NCBI RefSeq assembly: GCF_042139015.1
Contig: NZ_JBHIKY010000005.1
Coordinates: 1 to 64,000 of the forward strand
Source of the DNA: JBHIKY01 sp042139015
Lineage (GTDB): Bacteria > Bacillota > Bacilli > Bacillales > Marinococcaceae
Length of the DNA stretch: 64,000 nucleotides
Direction: 5' to 3'
The notes below the pieces were generated by a model, which worked only from the letters and a program-made list of their open reading frames with translations, had not been told where the DNA came from and made no database searches. Shown one piece after another: positions 43,380 through 52,501 of the stretch. The stretch's first letter is position 1, and every line of letters begins with the position of its first letter. The position numbers were made by a program, and so were the translations under genes.

Positions 43380-43545
43380 TCAAAATATAAGAAAATATAG
43401 ATTTTGTTGATTTCATCCGTGCCCGCGGCAAGCATCCACCGCTAAGCGATTCGTGAGAATCCACAACAAACGTTGAAAGTTCTTTCAGATTAGAAAGGAC
43501 TTTTTCAGTGGCCACGGGTATTGCCCGGTTTTTCTCAAACTGTTT
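43380..43545. repeat. Intergenic repeat and hairpin
   Basis: tgcccgcggcaagc (43422 on) resembles the CCGCGGG element at 7399. AAAGTtCTTTC (43478 on) pairs imperfectly with GAAAGgACTTT, then tttttcagtggcc, which recurs inverted near 30857. Non-coding. Confidence 0.45.
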
Positions 43546-43547
43546 TG

Positions 43548-44741
43548 TTACTTCCCAGCGTTAACCGTATCTCTGATCCGTCGTTTTTTTTGTGGCATAT
43601 CAGGCATTTCGTTTACTGAGACTACATCTTCTACTTTCTTGCCCGGCTTGTTCCAATACTGTTCGTTGCCAGGCAGTTCATCAAACCAGCCGGCATCATC
43701 CGGACAGTCGAGCACCATAAACTTCCCGTAATTGTTATCGCGCGACTGATGATATTTTAAATAGGCTTTGCCATCTTCAATCGCAAGAATTTCAATTTTT
43801 CCAGAAGTATGGCTCATCGATAACCGGATCCTTTTACCAAGTCCGCTCGTTTTTGCTTTAGCCTCTTCCACAGCCTCGTAGGCTTCTTTTAAGGATAAAA
43901 CAAAATCATTGTTGCCGGCTACAGGGCGGTTAATGAAAAAATAATACGGAGTGACGCCGGCCCAGGAAAGCTTATCGAGCAATTCAGCCAGGTCGTCCGG
44001 ATTGTCATTAATATTTTTCAACACAGGTGTCTGGTTCACAACGATTGCCCCCGCGTTGTGAAGAGCGTCAAAGCCTCGTTTTGCTTCTTCAGTAATTTCG
44101 CGTGGATGATTGACATGCGCCATAATGTAAATACGGTTTTCTGGAGTAGAATATTCCCGGATGAGCTCAAGCAGGCTTTCATCCTCGTAAATGCGCATCG
44201 GGTTGAATACCGGCATTTTAGATCCAATTCGAATAATTTTCACATGAGGAATGCTGCGAAGCTCTTCTATAATATAGCGCAGCTTTTTTGTCGCAAGAAT
44301 GAGCGGGTCTCCTCCTGTGAGAAGTACATTATTAATCTCAGGATGATTACGGATATATTCGAGGCCAGGATCCACGTCGGACATCGCTTCTTTTACGTCA
44401 TTTCGAAAGAGGCGTTTTCGGAAACAGTAGCGGCAGTAAGCACCGCAGACCTCCGAACAGATCAGCAGAGCTGTCGTCTCGTACTTATGCTGACAGCCAG
44501 GGACTACATAGTTGGTATCTTCATCCGATGCATCCCAGCGGCCATATTCTGAAAGCTCACCTTCATTAGGGATAACAAGATTTTTAATCGGATCGTTCGG
44601 ATCATTCCAGTCAATCAGGTCTAAATAATATTCATTGACACGGAAGACGAATTTTTCCGTGATTTTCTTTAGCTTTTCTTTCTCTTTTTCGGGAATGTGT
44701 TCCAGCTTATCAATTTTCGTAATATATTTTGGCTGTGCCAT
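43548..44741 (-). CDS. KamA-family radical SAM protein (lysine 2,3-aminomutase-like)
   Basis: 397 residues. It has the KamA-type core with Cys99, Cys103 and Cys106 in CGAYCRYC, LTGGDPLIL and IRIGSKMPVFNPMRI. Canonical lysine 2,3-aminomutase has a DAPGGGGK-like motif with the PLP lysine; here the equivalent region reads SHTSGKIEI, with Lys315 as the only plausible anchor. Several family members use other amino acids or lack PLP. The shorter length (about 400) and this change mean the reaction is unassigned. The ATG at 44741 has AAAGGTGAGG immediately upstream. Confidence 0.82.
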   Translation of the reverse strand: MAQPKYITKIDKLEHIPEKEKEKLKKITEKFVFRVNEYYLDLIDWNDPNDPIKNLVIPNEGELSEYGRWDASDEDTNYVVPGCQHKYETTALLICSEVCGAYCRYCFRKRLFRNDVKEAMSDVDPGLEYIRNHPEINNVLLTGGDPLILATKKLRYIIEELRSIPHVKIIRIGSKMPVFNPMRIYEDESLLELIREYSTPENRIYIMAHVNHPREITEEAKRGFDALHNAGAIVVNQTPVLKNINDNPDDLAELLDKLSWAGVTPYYFFINRPVAGNNDFVLSLKEAYEAVEEAKAKTSGLGKRIRLSMSHTSGKIEILAIEDGKAYLKYHQSRDNNYGKFMVLDCPDDAGWFDELPGNEQYWNKPGKKVEDVVSVNEMPDMPQKKRRIRDTVNAGK

Positions 44742-44995
44742 TTTCCTCACCTTTCCTTCTGATTAATTTGAATTAGCAGGTGCGCTGGTACGATGTACGG
44801 TAATGGAAAATTCAACAAGTATTCAGAAGAAGTATAACAGCAGCTATTGAAAGTAGTCAAAAAAGAAAGAAAAGTTTAATAATTTAAAGATAATGAAGGA
44901 AATATTTCGATTTTTAATGGGTACACGCACATAATGAAATTTTACATTCTTTTTAAGTCATCAATGAAAGAGATCATTCATATGATGTAAGAATA
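44742..44995. other. AT-rich intergenic region
   Basis: This is the left part of the 380-base gap between the KamA-like gene and the aminotransferase. Beyond being AT-rich I see no gene or RNA. The operator-like repeats begin at 44996. Confidence 0.5.
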
Positions 44996-45104
44996 ATATA
45001 TTTCATAAAAATAAAAAAGTGAAATTAATACTTCACAAACTGGTTTTATTTCGTTAATATGAAATATATAATTCAAATTAATTTGTTATGAAATATATAA
45101 TTCA
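44996..45104 (+). promoter_or_regulatory. Triplicated RpiR-type operator candidate
   Basis: ATGAAATATATAATTCA occurs twice, identical over 17 bases, at 45059-45075 and 45088-45104 (29 bases apart). A related ATGAAATATAT lies inverted at 44996-45006. They sit directly before the aminotransferase gene, whose operon encodes an RpiR regulator. RpiR proteins bind TGAAA/TTTCA-type palindromes, so this is a good operator candidate. Confidence 0.6.
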
Positions 45105-45121
45105 CAAAGGAGCGAACATTG

Positions 45122-46525
45122 ATGGCAGTTCACAAGCTGAATCATCCAATCCTAGACTTCCAAAAGAAAACTGCTGCTTCTGCAGCATTTATGAAGGAAG
45201 CAGAATCCGTCATGCCGGGAGGAGTTACAGCAAATATAAAGTATTTTGAGCCTTGGCCGATTGTGATGAAGCAAGGAAAGGGGGCGCAGCTGACAGATCT
45301 TGATAATAATACGTATATTGATTACTTAATGAGTTATGGAGCTCTGGTTACCGGTCATGGCCACGACCGTGTGCGTGAGGCAGTCGTTAAGCAAATGGAT
45401 AAGGACGGAACGTGGCTCTTCGGCACCCCTCACCATTTAGAAGTAGAAATGGGAAAGAGACTGCAAAAGCATTTTCCAAGCATGGAACTAATCCGCTACA
45501 CGAATTCAGGTACAGAGGCGACACAGCTGGCGTTAAGACTTGCAGCTGCTTATACGAACAAACACAAGGTAGCGAAATTTGAAGGGCATTATCACGGAGG
45601 CTACGACCAGGTTCTTGTAAGCGTGAGTCCATCAGTTCACGAGGCTGGCAGAGAAGAAGAACCTGCCTCTTTTCCTGAGTCAAAGGGAATGCACCCATCA
45701 CATTCGCGTAATACGATTATTCTGCCTTTTAACGATTTAAACTCTTGTATAAAAATTCTGAAGAAACATAAGGATGAAATAGGTGCTGTAATTATTGAAC
45801 CAGTACAGGCTGGTTTTATTCCGGCGGAGCAGGAGTTTATGAATGGCTTGAGAAAATGTACAGAAGAATTGAACATTGTTCTAATTTTTGACGAGGTAAA
45901 AACCTGCTACCGTATTTGTGTCGGAGGTGCTCAAAGTATTTATGGTGTAACTCCTGATCTTACAGTACTGGGAAAAGCAATCGGCGCAGGATATCCTATC
46001 GGTGTGACCGGCGGAAAAAAGGAAATTATGATGGTAAGTGCTCCCACGGGGGGATCAGATGTATTTGACAGCAGTCAAAGCGCCCATTCCTCTACGAAGG
46101 ATGTACTTTTCCACAGCGGTACGTACAACGGGCATCCAATGATTTTAGCTGCCGGGTTAGAAGTGTTATCGATCATGGAAGAAGAGATGAACACTGTGCT
46201 GGAGAGAACAAACCGTTTAAAAAAGGGCATAGATCAATTGTTTCAAGACCTCGGCATAGACGGGAGGACTATTGGCATTGGTTCAATATTTAGTGTAGTA
46301 TTGAATGCAAAAGGCAGATTGAAAAATTACAGGGACCTGCAGAAAACGGATCTGGCTACACGGAAAGAAATTGATTTCCGTCTTCTTCAAAAAGGCATAT
46401 ACACAAAACCTATGAATCGATACAGTTTATCTACTGCTCATACAGATGAGGACATTTCCCGCACTCTGAATGCTTTCTCGGAAGCCATCCAGGAAACGTT
46501 TATTCACTCCCAGCCTTCTTCATGA
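45122..46525 (+). CDS. Class III aminotransferase, glutamate-1-semialdehyde aminomutase-like
   Basis: 467 residues, a PLP enzyme of fold type I. The cofactor lysine is Lys284 in VLGKAIGAGYPIG. The N-terminal VMPGGVTANIKYFEPWPIV is HemL-like, with GTEATQLALRLAAAYT and GHYHGGYD further on. A HemL role is unlikely: no heme genes are near, and the neighbours are an RpiR regulator and a transporter, so a catabolic substrate (amino sugar, beta-amino acid or similar) is possible. The ATG at 45122 has AAAGGAGC upstream; TTG at 45119 is the open-frame limit. Confidence 0.82.
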   Translation: MAVHKLNHPILDFQKKTAASAAFMKEAESVMPGGVTANIKYFEPWPIVMKQGKGAQLTDLDNNTYIDYLMSYGALVTGHGHDRVREAVVKQMDKDGTWLFGTPHHLEVEMGKRLQKHFPSMELIRYTNSGTEATQLALRLAAAYTNKHKVAKFEGHYHGGYDQVLVSVSPSVHEAGREEEPASFPESKGMHPSHSRNTIILPFNDLNSCIKILKKHKDEIGAVIIEPVQAGFIPAEQEFMNGLRKCTEELNIVLIFDEVKTCYRICVGGAQSIYGVTPDLTVLGKAIGAGYPIGVTGGKKEIMMVSAPTGGSDVFDSSQSAHSSTKDVLFHSGTYNGHPMILAAGLEVLSIMEEEMNTVLERTNRLKKGIDQLFQDLGIDGRTIGIGSIFSVVLNAKGRLKNYRDLQKTDLATRKEIDFRLLQKGIYTKPMNRYSLSTAHTDEDISRTLNAFSEAIQETFIHSQPSS

Positions 46526-46597
46526 GATAATGGCGGAGAGTTTTGGCAGGTCTTGTTAGAAGCTGTATGCGGCTCAATGCAAGGGAGGACGACTGCT

Positions 46598-47452
46598 ATG
46601 CTCGAGAGCGATGTTTTTCAAAGAATTACTGCACTGCAGGACAGCATGAGTAAATCGCAGAAAAAGATCGCAGGCTATTTGATCAACCATGCAGAAACAG
46701 CACCCTTTCTCACCGCGTCAAAGCTGGCTAAAAATGCAGGAGTAGGAGAAGCGACGGTTATTCGCTTCGCTGTGTTTCTAGAATTTAAAGGGTACCCTGA
46801 TATGCAGCGTCATCTACAGGAAGCACTGCAGCGCAAATGGACCTCTGCAGAAGTTTTTGCTCGTACAACTGATAAAGAAGACCAACCTGAAAATGCTGTT
46901 AAAGAAATTCTGGCTGATGATATCCAGAACCTGAAAGACACACTTCATCAAGTAGACTCTAAGGAATTTCAAGGAGCCGTAAATGATATTGTCCGGGCAA
47001 AACGTATTTATATTATTGCTTATCGCAGCGCAGCCAGCATCGGTTCTTTTCTTGAATTTTATCTAGATCTTGTTCTCCAAAATACCGAGCTGCTGAGAGA
47101 AGCAGACGGAGTATCTGAACATCTATTAGATATTTCCGAAAATGATCTCGTCATTGGATTCGGTTTTTCCAGGTATACGAAGCGGACTGTCGAGGTGTTA
47201 CGCTATGTAAAGCAGCGGGGGGCAAAGACCCTCGTTCTCACTGATCATCTGATGTCTCCGCTCGTTCCATTCGGTGATAGAAAGCTGCTGGCAGCCACTG
47301 AAATTAATTCATTTATTGATTCCTTCTCCGCTCCGCTCAGTATCGTCAGTGCTTTAGTCACTGCGGTGACTCGATCGCAGCACAAGAAGGTAGAAGGCAG
47401 GCTGAACGAATTAGAAGGTCTATGGGACACCTTTGATGTATTTTATGATTAA
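46598..47452 (+). CDS. MurR/RpiR-family regulator with SIS domain
   Basis: 284 residues. The N-terminal HTH_6 domain (SKSQKKIAGYLINHAETAPFLTASKLAKNAGVGEATVIRFA) is followed by a linker and a C-terminal SIS sugar-phosphate-type domain (about 120-250, containing AYRSAASIGSF and VLTDHLMSPL). It follows the aminotransferase by 72 bases and probably controls it through the repeats at 44996-45104. The ATG at 46598 has GGGAGG 10 bases upstream; the open frame starts at 46553 without a site. Confidence 0.85.
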   Translation: MLESDVFQRITALQDSMSKSQKKIAGYLINHAETAPFLTASKLAKNAGVGEATVIRFAVFLEFKGYPDMQRHLQEALQRKWTSAEVFARTTDKEDQPENAVKEILADDIQNLKDTLHQVDSKEFQGAVNDIVRAKRIYIIAYRSAASIGSFLEFYLDLVLQNTELLREADGVSEHLLDISENDLVIGFGFSRYTKRTVEVLRYVKQRGAKTLVLTDHLMSPLVPFGDRKLLAATEINSFIDSFSAPLSIVSALVTAVTRSQHKKVEGRLNELEGLWDTFDVFYD

Positions 47453-47504
47453 GTCCAAAAAACCTGTATAGAAAAGCTAAAATTTCGCGCAAAAATTCAA
47501 ACGT

Positions 47505-47547
47505 AAAGCTTCCGACTATCTTTTTTGATAATCGGAAGCTTTTTTTA
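47505..47547 (+). terminator. Strong terminator after rpiR
   Basis: AAAGCTTCCGA pairs with TCGGAAGCTTT, followed by a T-run of seven. Confidence 0.85.
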
Positions 47548-47626
47548 CTTTTTCAGCCACTTTTTGATGAATGACGAAGAGGCTGGTTTCATACGGACTG
47601 CCATTCGCCGGTACTCCCTGCGTGCC

Positions 47627-49582
47627 TTATGAGACGGCAGTTTCTTCAGGTTTATTTTTCCCTTTTCCGCTGCGGATCCGTTGAATGGTATATACTAGCG
47701 CCAGTAAGACGAATCCTATGCTGGAGTAAAGTAAATTTGGAAGCAGAAGCATAATGCCGCCGCCTAGCAGGGCAGCCCGCTCAAGAATATTGTTTTTAAT
47801 CACGAAATAATTAATCATCCCTGCGCTGACTCCAATCATTCCAAGCAGTGCTGTTATAAGCGCTGGAATGAGGGTGGACCATTCTGCATCCTGCAATAGC
47901 AGTACCGGGTTGGTGACAAAGATATATGGAATGACAAATGCGGCGATCGCGAGTTTAACAGACGTAACCCCGGCTTTCATTGGGTTTGCTCTCGCAATTC
48001 CCGCGCCGGCATAGGCCGCCAGGCAGACAGGCGGTGTTATGTCAGCAACAATTCCGAAATAGAACACGAAAAAGTGAGCTGCAATTTCCGGAACGTCAAA
48101 GGCCATCAATGCGGGAGCTGCTAAGGAGGCGGTAACTACGTAATTGGCGGTAGTAGGCAGCCCCATTCCGAGAATGATACAAGCAATCATGGTGAAAAAC
48201 ATTACGAGGAAAAACTGTCCGCCGGCAAGGTCAATGATGCCGTTCGCTATCTTTCCGCCGAGACCGGTAAAAACAACTATGCCGACAATGATACCGGCGG
48301 ATGCACAGGCAGCTATTACCGGAAGTGCAATCCTCGCGCCCTGCTCCAGCGTCTCTACCATTCCTTTTATGGAAAGCCTCGTATCCCTGCGTAAAAAACT
48401 AATGGCAAATGCTGCCGCTATACCCCATAAAGCAGCAGTAGTAGGAGTATAGCCGCTGTATAGCATAAATAAAATGGCGACTAATGGGAAAGTGAGGTCT
48501 GCTCTTTTTAATAAATCTCTTGCAGAGGGCAGTTCACTTTTGGGCTGCCCGTAAATTTTGAGCTTGCGTGCTTCAAAGTGTGTGCCGATAAATACCCCGG
48601 TAAAATACAGCAGAGCTGGGACGATTGCTGCAACGATAATAGTATTATAGGAAACGTTAATCGTTTCTATCATAATAAATGCGGCTGCACCCATAATCGG
48701 CGGCATAATCTGCCCGCCTGTAGAGGCAGAGGCTTCGGTGGCAGCGGCAAATTCCGGCTTGAATCCGGCACGTTTCATCATTGGAATGGTAAAAGAACCG
48801 GAACTTACTGTATTAGCCACAGAGCTGCCTGTTACCATTCCCTGGAGGCCGGAGGCAACTACCGCAGCCTTGGCCGTGCCGCCTGTGTACTTACCTGTCA
48901 GACCAAAAGCCAGGTCATTAAAAAATTGTCCGATGTTTGTTTTGACCAGCATCACACCGAAAAATAAGAACAGATAAATATACGTTGAAGATATTTGAAT
49001 CGGTGTACCAAAAATCGCTTCACTAGAATATACGAGCTGGGTCATCAGCCGGTCAAAGTTAAAGCCCGCATGTCCGAAATTAGGAATACCACTTCCCCAG
49101 AGACCATACGCAATCGCAAGCACAGCAATAACGACAATCGGCAGACCGACTGCGCGGCGTGTGCCTTCAAGCAGCAGCACAATAAATGTAATGGCGACGG
49201 TTTTATCTATTACATCGTAGCCCGCAATGATGGAGCTTCGGAATAAATCGTCATAATTATAAACGATATAAAAGTTTACGAATAAAGCAATAAATGCCAG
49301 TATGACGTCATAAAAGGGAATGCCTTTTCGGTTCGTCAACGACTTTTTGATAGGGTAGAGTAAAAAAATCAGCGACATTCCACCGGCCAGATGAATAGCC
49401 CCCTGAATGACCGACCGATAAGGGTTCCCTGCAGTCACGAGGTGAAAGATGGTTAAGGCAATTCCGATTAATGAAACAACAATCATCCAGCGGCCCAAAT
49501 TAGTCCGGTAAGCCGATTCTTTGTCAAATTTTTTCAAAAGCTCTTCCTGGGAAAGGTCATTCAATTTGTTATTGTCTGCCAT
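47627..49582 (-). CDS. TRAP transporter fused permease (TAXI type)
   Basis: 651 residues, about 16-18 membrane helices. It is a fusion of the small (DctQ-like) and large (DctM-like) subunits as in TAXI-TRAP systems, which use an ion gradient and a soluble binding protein. GLGGKIANGIIDLAGG, FFTMIACIILGMGLPTTANYVV and PPVCLAAYAGAGIARANPMKAG are typical of the large subunit. The ATG at 49582 has AAGGTGG upstream; GTG at 49594 is the open-frame limit. Its binding-protein partner is just upstream on the same strand (49873). Confidence 0.9.
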   Translation of the reverse strand: MADNNKLNDLSQEELLKKFDKESAYRTNLGRWMIVVSLIGIALTIFHLVTAGNPYRSVIQGAIHLAGGMSLIFLLYPIKKSLTNRKGIPFYDVILAFIALFVNFYIVYNYDDLFRSSIIAGYDVIDKTVAITFIVLLLEGTRRAVGLPIVVIAVLAIAYGLWGSGIPNFGHAGFNFDRLMTQLVYSSEAIFGTPIQISSTYIYLFLFFGVMLVKTNIGQFFNDLAFGLTGKYTGGTAKAAVVASGLQGMVTGSSVANTVSSGSFTIPMMKRAGFKPEFAAATEASASTGGQIMPPIMGAAAFIMIETINVSYNTIIVAAIVPALLYFTGVFIGTHFEARKLKIYGQPKSELPSARDLLKRADLTFPLVAILFMLYSGYTPTTAALWGIAAAFAISFLRRDTRLSIKGMVETLEQGARIALPVIAACASAGIIVGIVVFTGLGGKIANGIIDLAGGQFFLVMFFTMIACIILGMGLPTTANYVVTASLAAPALMAFDVPEIAAHFFVFYFGIVADITPPVCLAAYAGAGIARANPMKAGVTSVKLAIAAFVIPYIFVTNPVLLLQDAEWSTLIPALITALLGMIGVSAGMINYFVIKNNILERAALLGGGIMLLLPNLLYSSIGFVLLALVYTIQRIRSGKGKNKPEETAVS

Positions 49583-49832
49583 GCTCTGCACCACCTTATG
49601 TTAAATTTCCAATCGAATAATGCTGCGCTTACTGTCGAAAAAAATATGAAAATACTATTACTATATTATATTAATGATAGCAGACGTAAATCCTTTAATT
49701 TATATTAGATAATGCTTTAATTAAAGCAGTAGCTTCCAATGGAGTGAACCGATGACCTGAAAGTAAACCAATGCCCTGGTGAAAAGGACAATTCGAGAAC
49801 TTATGAAATTTCAGCTTAATTTATTTAAGTAT

Positions 49833-49857
49833 AAAAAAAGGCCGGATTACTCCGGCC
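49833..49857 (-). terminator. Terminator / processing hairpin after the TAXI binding-protein gene
   Basis: GGCCGGA...TCCGGCC with a seven-T run on the minus strand. It reduces read-through into the permease. Confidence 0.75.
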
Positions 49858-49872
49858 ATTGGACGCAGGGCA

Positions 49873-50955
49873 TTAACCCTCTTCGTCCTCGTCTTCTGAA
49901 TCGGACTCCTCTTCACCTTCTGTATCACTGGCTTCTCCATCCAAGAGTCCTTCTTCTTCAAAATATCTCTCTGAACCAGGATGGAGAGGCATTCCTTCAG
50001 AGCCGTTCATGATGTTTTCCATTGTCATAAACTCGCCCTGCTCATGAGAAATACTATCTGCATTCTCGTAAAGCTGTTTCGTAATTTCATAGCCTGTGTC
50101 TTCATCTACCTGATCAAGAGAACCAATTAATACAGCATATGCTGTAATTGTGGTGACCGGCTCATCCATGAAATCATAAATATCAGCTTCGATTTCAAGA
50201 GGGCCATATTCACTGTTTTCTTCAATATATTCCATTGCTTCGTCTTCGATTGGCAGTATTACTACCTCACGCTGAGTAGCAAGTTCTGTGACATTCCCTG
50301 CCGGCAGACCGAGAAGGCCAAAGTTTGCTTCAAGTTTCCCATCTTGAAGACGTCCGGCTGCATCACCGAAGCCTTCTTCATAGACTTTATAGTCGCCTTC
50401 TTCTAATCCGTGCGCTTCAAGAATTAATTTTCCTGCCGAGTTGGATGCACTTCCTGCAGGACCGAGGTTGACACGCTTGCCTTCAAGATCTGCAATGGAA
50501 GTGATTCCTGTGTCTTCCGTCGTTACAACCTGCATGACCTCCGGATAAATGTGTCCCATAAACCCAAAGTTATCGATCGTTTCACCGTCAAAGTCTCCCG
50601 CACCTTCGAGCGCCTCAAGAGCACTTAGGTGTACAGACATTCCAAGCTGCATTTCACCGCGGCCGATTTGGGCAATATTATCAATAGATGCATCAGAAGA
50701 AACCGAGCTGACATCAAAACCTTCAATGTCCACATTGTCGTTAAGTACATTGGCAATTTCCTGTCCGAGAGGATAATAAGTGCCTCCTGTAGAGCCAGTA
50801 CCAAGCTGCAGCTCTGTCATAGCATCAGCTGCTTCTTCTCCACCATCATCACCGGAATTTTCTCCGGCATCTCCTTCGTTTTCTCCGCCGCCACAGGCAG
50901 CAAGGATGAGGCCGAACGAGAGCATTAGAACTAGAAGAAATGACCATTTTTTCAT
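49873..50955 (-). CDS. TAXI-family TRAP solute-binding lipoprotein
   Basis: 360 residues. A signal peptide with lipobox LAACG (Cys about 21) is followed by an acidic Asp/Glu/Gly linker. The TAXI binding fold starts LQLGTGSTGGTYYPLGQEIA and continues with NLGPAGSASNSAGKLIL. The extreme C-terminus is again acidic (EGEEESDSEDEDEEG). The ligand is unknown; glutamate and other carboxylates are common for TAXI. It pairs with the fused permease. The ATG at 50955 has AAAGGGGG upstream; the open frame extends to 50982. Confidence 0.87.
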   Translation of the reverse strand: MKKWSFLLVLMLSFGLILAACGGGENEGDAGENSGDDGGEEAADAMTELQLGTGSTGGTYYPLGQEIANVLNDNVDIEGFDVSSVSSDASIDNIAQIGRGEMQLGMSVHLSALEALEGAGDFDGETIDNFGFMGHIYPEVMQVVTTEDTGITSIADLEGKRVNLGPAGSASNSAGKLILEAHGLEEGDYKVYEEGFGDAAGRLQDGKLEANFGLLGLPAGNVTELATQREVVILPIEDEAMEYIEENSEYGPLEIEADIYDFMDEPVTTITAYAVLIGSLDQVDEDTGYEITKQLYENADSISHEQGEFMTMENIMNGSEGMPLHPGSERYFEEEGLLDGEASDTEGEEESDSEDEDEEG

Positions 50956-51118
50956 AAATCGAAAACCCCCTTTAAATTCCAAATTATTGAATCTTTGTTC
51001 AGTATAATTTAATCAAAAAATACTGGACATGTCAAAGTATTATCATGTCGAAAGAAACAATAACTTTGTTTGATAATCTGACATTTTTCCTAGAAAATCG
51101 GAAAATTTCGGGAAAAGG

Positions 51119-51152
51119 AAAATGTCCTGCCGCAGCTGCAGCAGGACATTTT
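51119..51152. terminator. Terminator for the ABC ATPase gene (51183)
   Basis: A 12-bp perfect AAAATGTCCTGC / GCAGGACATTTT stem. On the minus strand a TTTT-rich tail follows. Confidence 0.8.
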
Positions 51153-51182
51153 CTATATATAAATATAAGGGGGGAACAAAGG

Positions 51183-52283
51183 TTATTTGACAATTCTATC
51201 TTCAGAATCCGGGTCAAAGAAGTGACACTTATTCATATTCAGAGCCAATTCTACCCTGTGACCGGATTCCACAGTAGTGCGGGAGTCAACACGGGCGATA
51301 CACTGCTGACCGCTGATGTTGCTGTATAGAATTGTTTCTGCACCGTTCATCTCTGACACTTCAATATCAAAGTGTAACGTGGACTCGGGAGAAGATTCGA
51401 TAAACAGCGGCTCATCATGAATATCCTCCGGCCGAATGCCGAGAACAAGCGGCTTATCTACAAATCCTTTTTCGCGGAGTACTTTCATTTTTCCTTCAGG
51501 TACTTCAACAGATTCATTGCCGATTTTAAAGCGGTTCCCTTCAAGCTGTCCCTCCATAAAGTTCATGGATGGGGAGCCGATAAACCCGCCGACAAACATG
51601 TTTTCCGGGTTATCGTACACATCTTTTGGAGAGCCGACCTGCTGAACGATCCCGTCTTTCATAATAACGATTCTCGTAGCCATTGTCATTGCTTCTGTCT
51701 GGTCGTGTGTTACGTATATAGTTGTAGAATCAAGCCGCTTATGAAGCTTAATGATTTCTGCACGCATCTGTACACGAAGCTTTGCATCAAGGTTGGATAA
51801 AGGCTCGTCCATCAAGAAAACCTTCGGATCGCGGACGATCGCACGTCCGAGGGCGACACGCTGACGCTGACCGCCGGATAAGGCTTTCGGTTTTCTGTCC
51901 AGATATTCTTCGAGACCGAGAATTTTAGCAGCGTTATCAACGCGCTCTTTAATTTCTGTCTTTGGAAACTTCCGGAGTTTGAGGCCGAATGCCATGTTGT
52001 CATAAACGTTCATATGAGGGTACAGGGCATAGTTTTGGAATACCATTGCGATGTCCCGGTCTTTCGGAGGCACATCATTCATTCGCTTTTCATCAATAAG
52101 CAGGTCTCCGTCTGTAATGTCCTCGAGGCCGGCAATCATCCGCAGTGTGGTTGATTTACCACAACCGGAAGGGCCGACGAAGACAATAAATTCTTTATCC
52201 TGAATGTCGAGATTAAAGTCGCTTACAGCTTTTACATCACCGTCGTAGACTTTATCAATATGATTGAGTTGAATTTCTGCCAT
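51183..52283 (-). CDS. msmX: MsmX-type sugar ABC transporter ATPase
   Basis: 366 residues. It has Walker A GPSGCGKST (about 36-44), the Q-loop MVFQNYALYPHM, the signature ALSGGQRQRVAL, Walker B VFLMDEP, a THDQTEAM switch, and a C-terminal TOBE/regulatory domain (about 240-366). MsmX-like ATPases in Bacillus are shared by several carbohydrate importers, consistent with no adjacent permeases. It lies alone, downstream of a CdaR/PucR-like regulator on the same strand. A 12-bp terminator follows. Confidence 0.87.
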   Translation of the reverse strand: MAEIQLNHIDKVYDGDVKAVSDFNLDIQDKEFIVFVGPSGCGKSTTLRMIAGLEDITDGDLLIDEKRMNDVPPKDRDIAMVFQNYALYPHMNVYDNMAFGLKLRKFPKTEIKERVDNAAKILGLEEYLDRKPKALSGGQRQRVALGRAIVRDPKVFLMDEPLSNLDAKLRVQMRAEIIKLHKRLDSTTIYVTHDQTEAMTMATRIVIMKDGIVQQVGSPKDVYDNPENMFVGGFIGSPSMNFMEGQLEGNRFKIGNESVEVPEGKMKVLREKGFVDKPLVLGIRPEDIHDEPLFIESSPESTLHFDIEVSEMNGAETILYSNISGQQCIARVDSRTTVESGHRVELALNMNKCHFFDPDSEDRIVK

Positions 52284-52501
52284 GTTTGTCCATCTCCTTT
52301 AATTCTTAAAAAATATAATCGCTTTATCTGTGTTTTACTATACCTTCGATGGATGCGCTTTCATATGGACAAACTGAACAAAAAAACGACAGGCTGCTTT
52401 GTGCAACCTGCTGTATCGTGGAGAAACACGTCATGTGTTATGGTTCAAAAACGAATAAAGACGCACACGAAGTGTTATCGTCACCGTTCCCGGAGCAAAG
52501 C

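Noticed and set aside
43548..44741. Confident lysine 2,3-aminomutase
   Set aside because: The PLP-lysine region does not match the canonical motif.
45122..46525. hemL (glutamate-1-semialdehyde aminomutase)
   Set aside because: The sequence is HemL-like, but the neighbourhood is a transporter and an RpiR regulator, with no heme genes, so I kept the broad class name.
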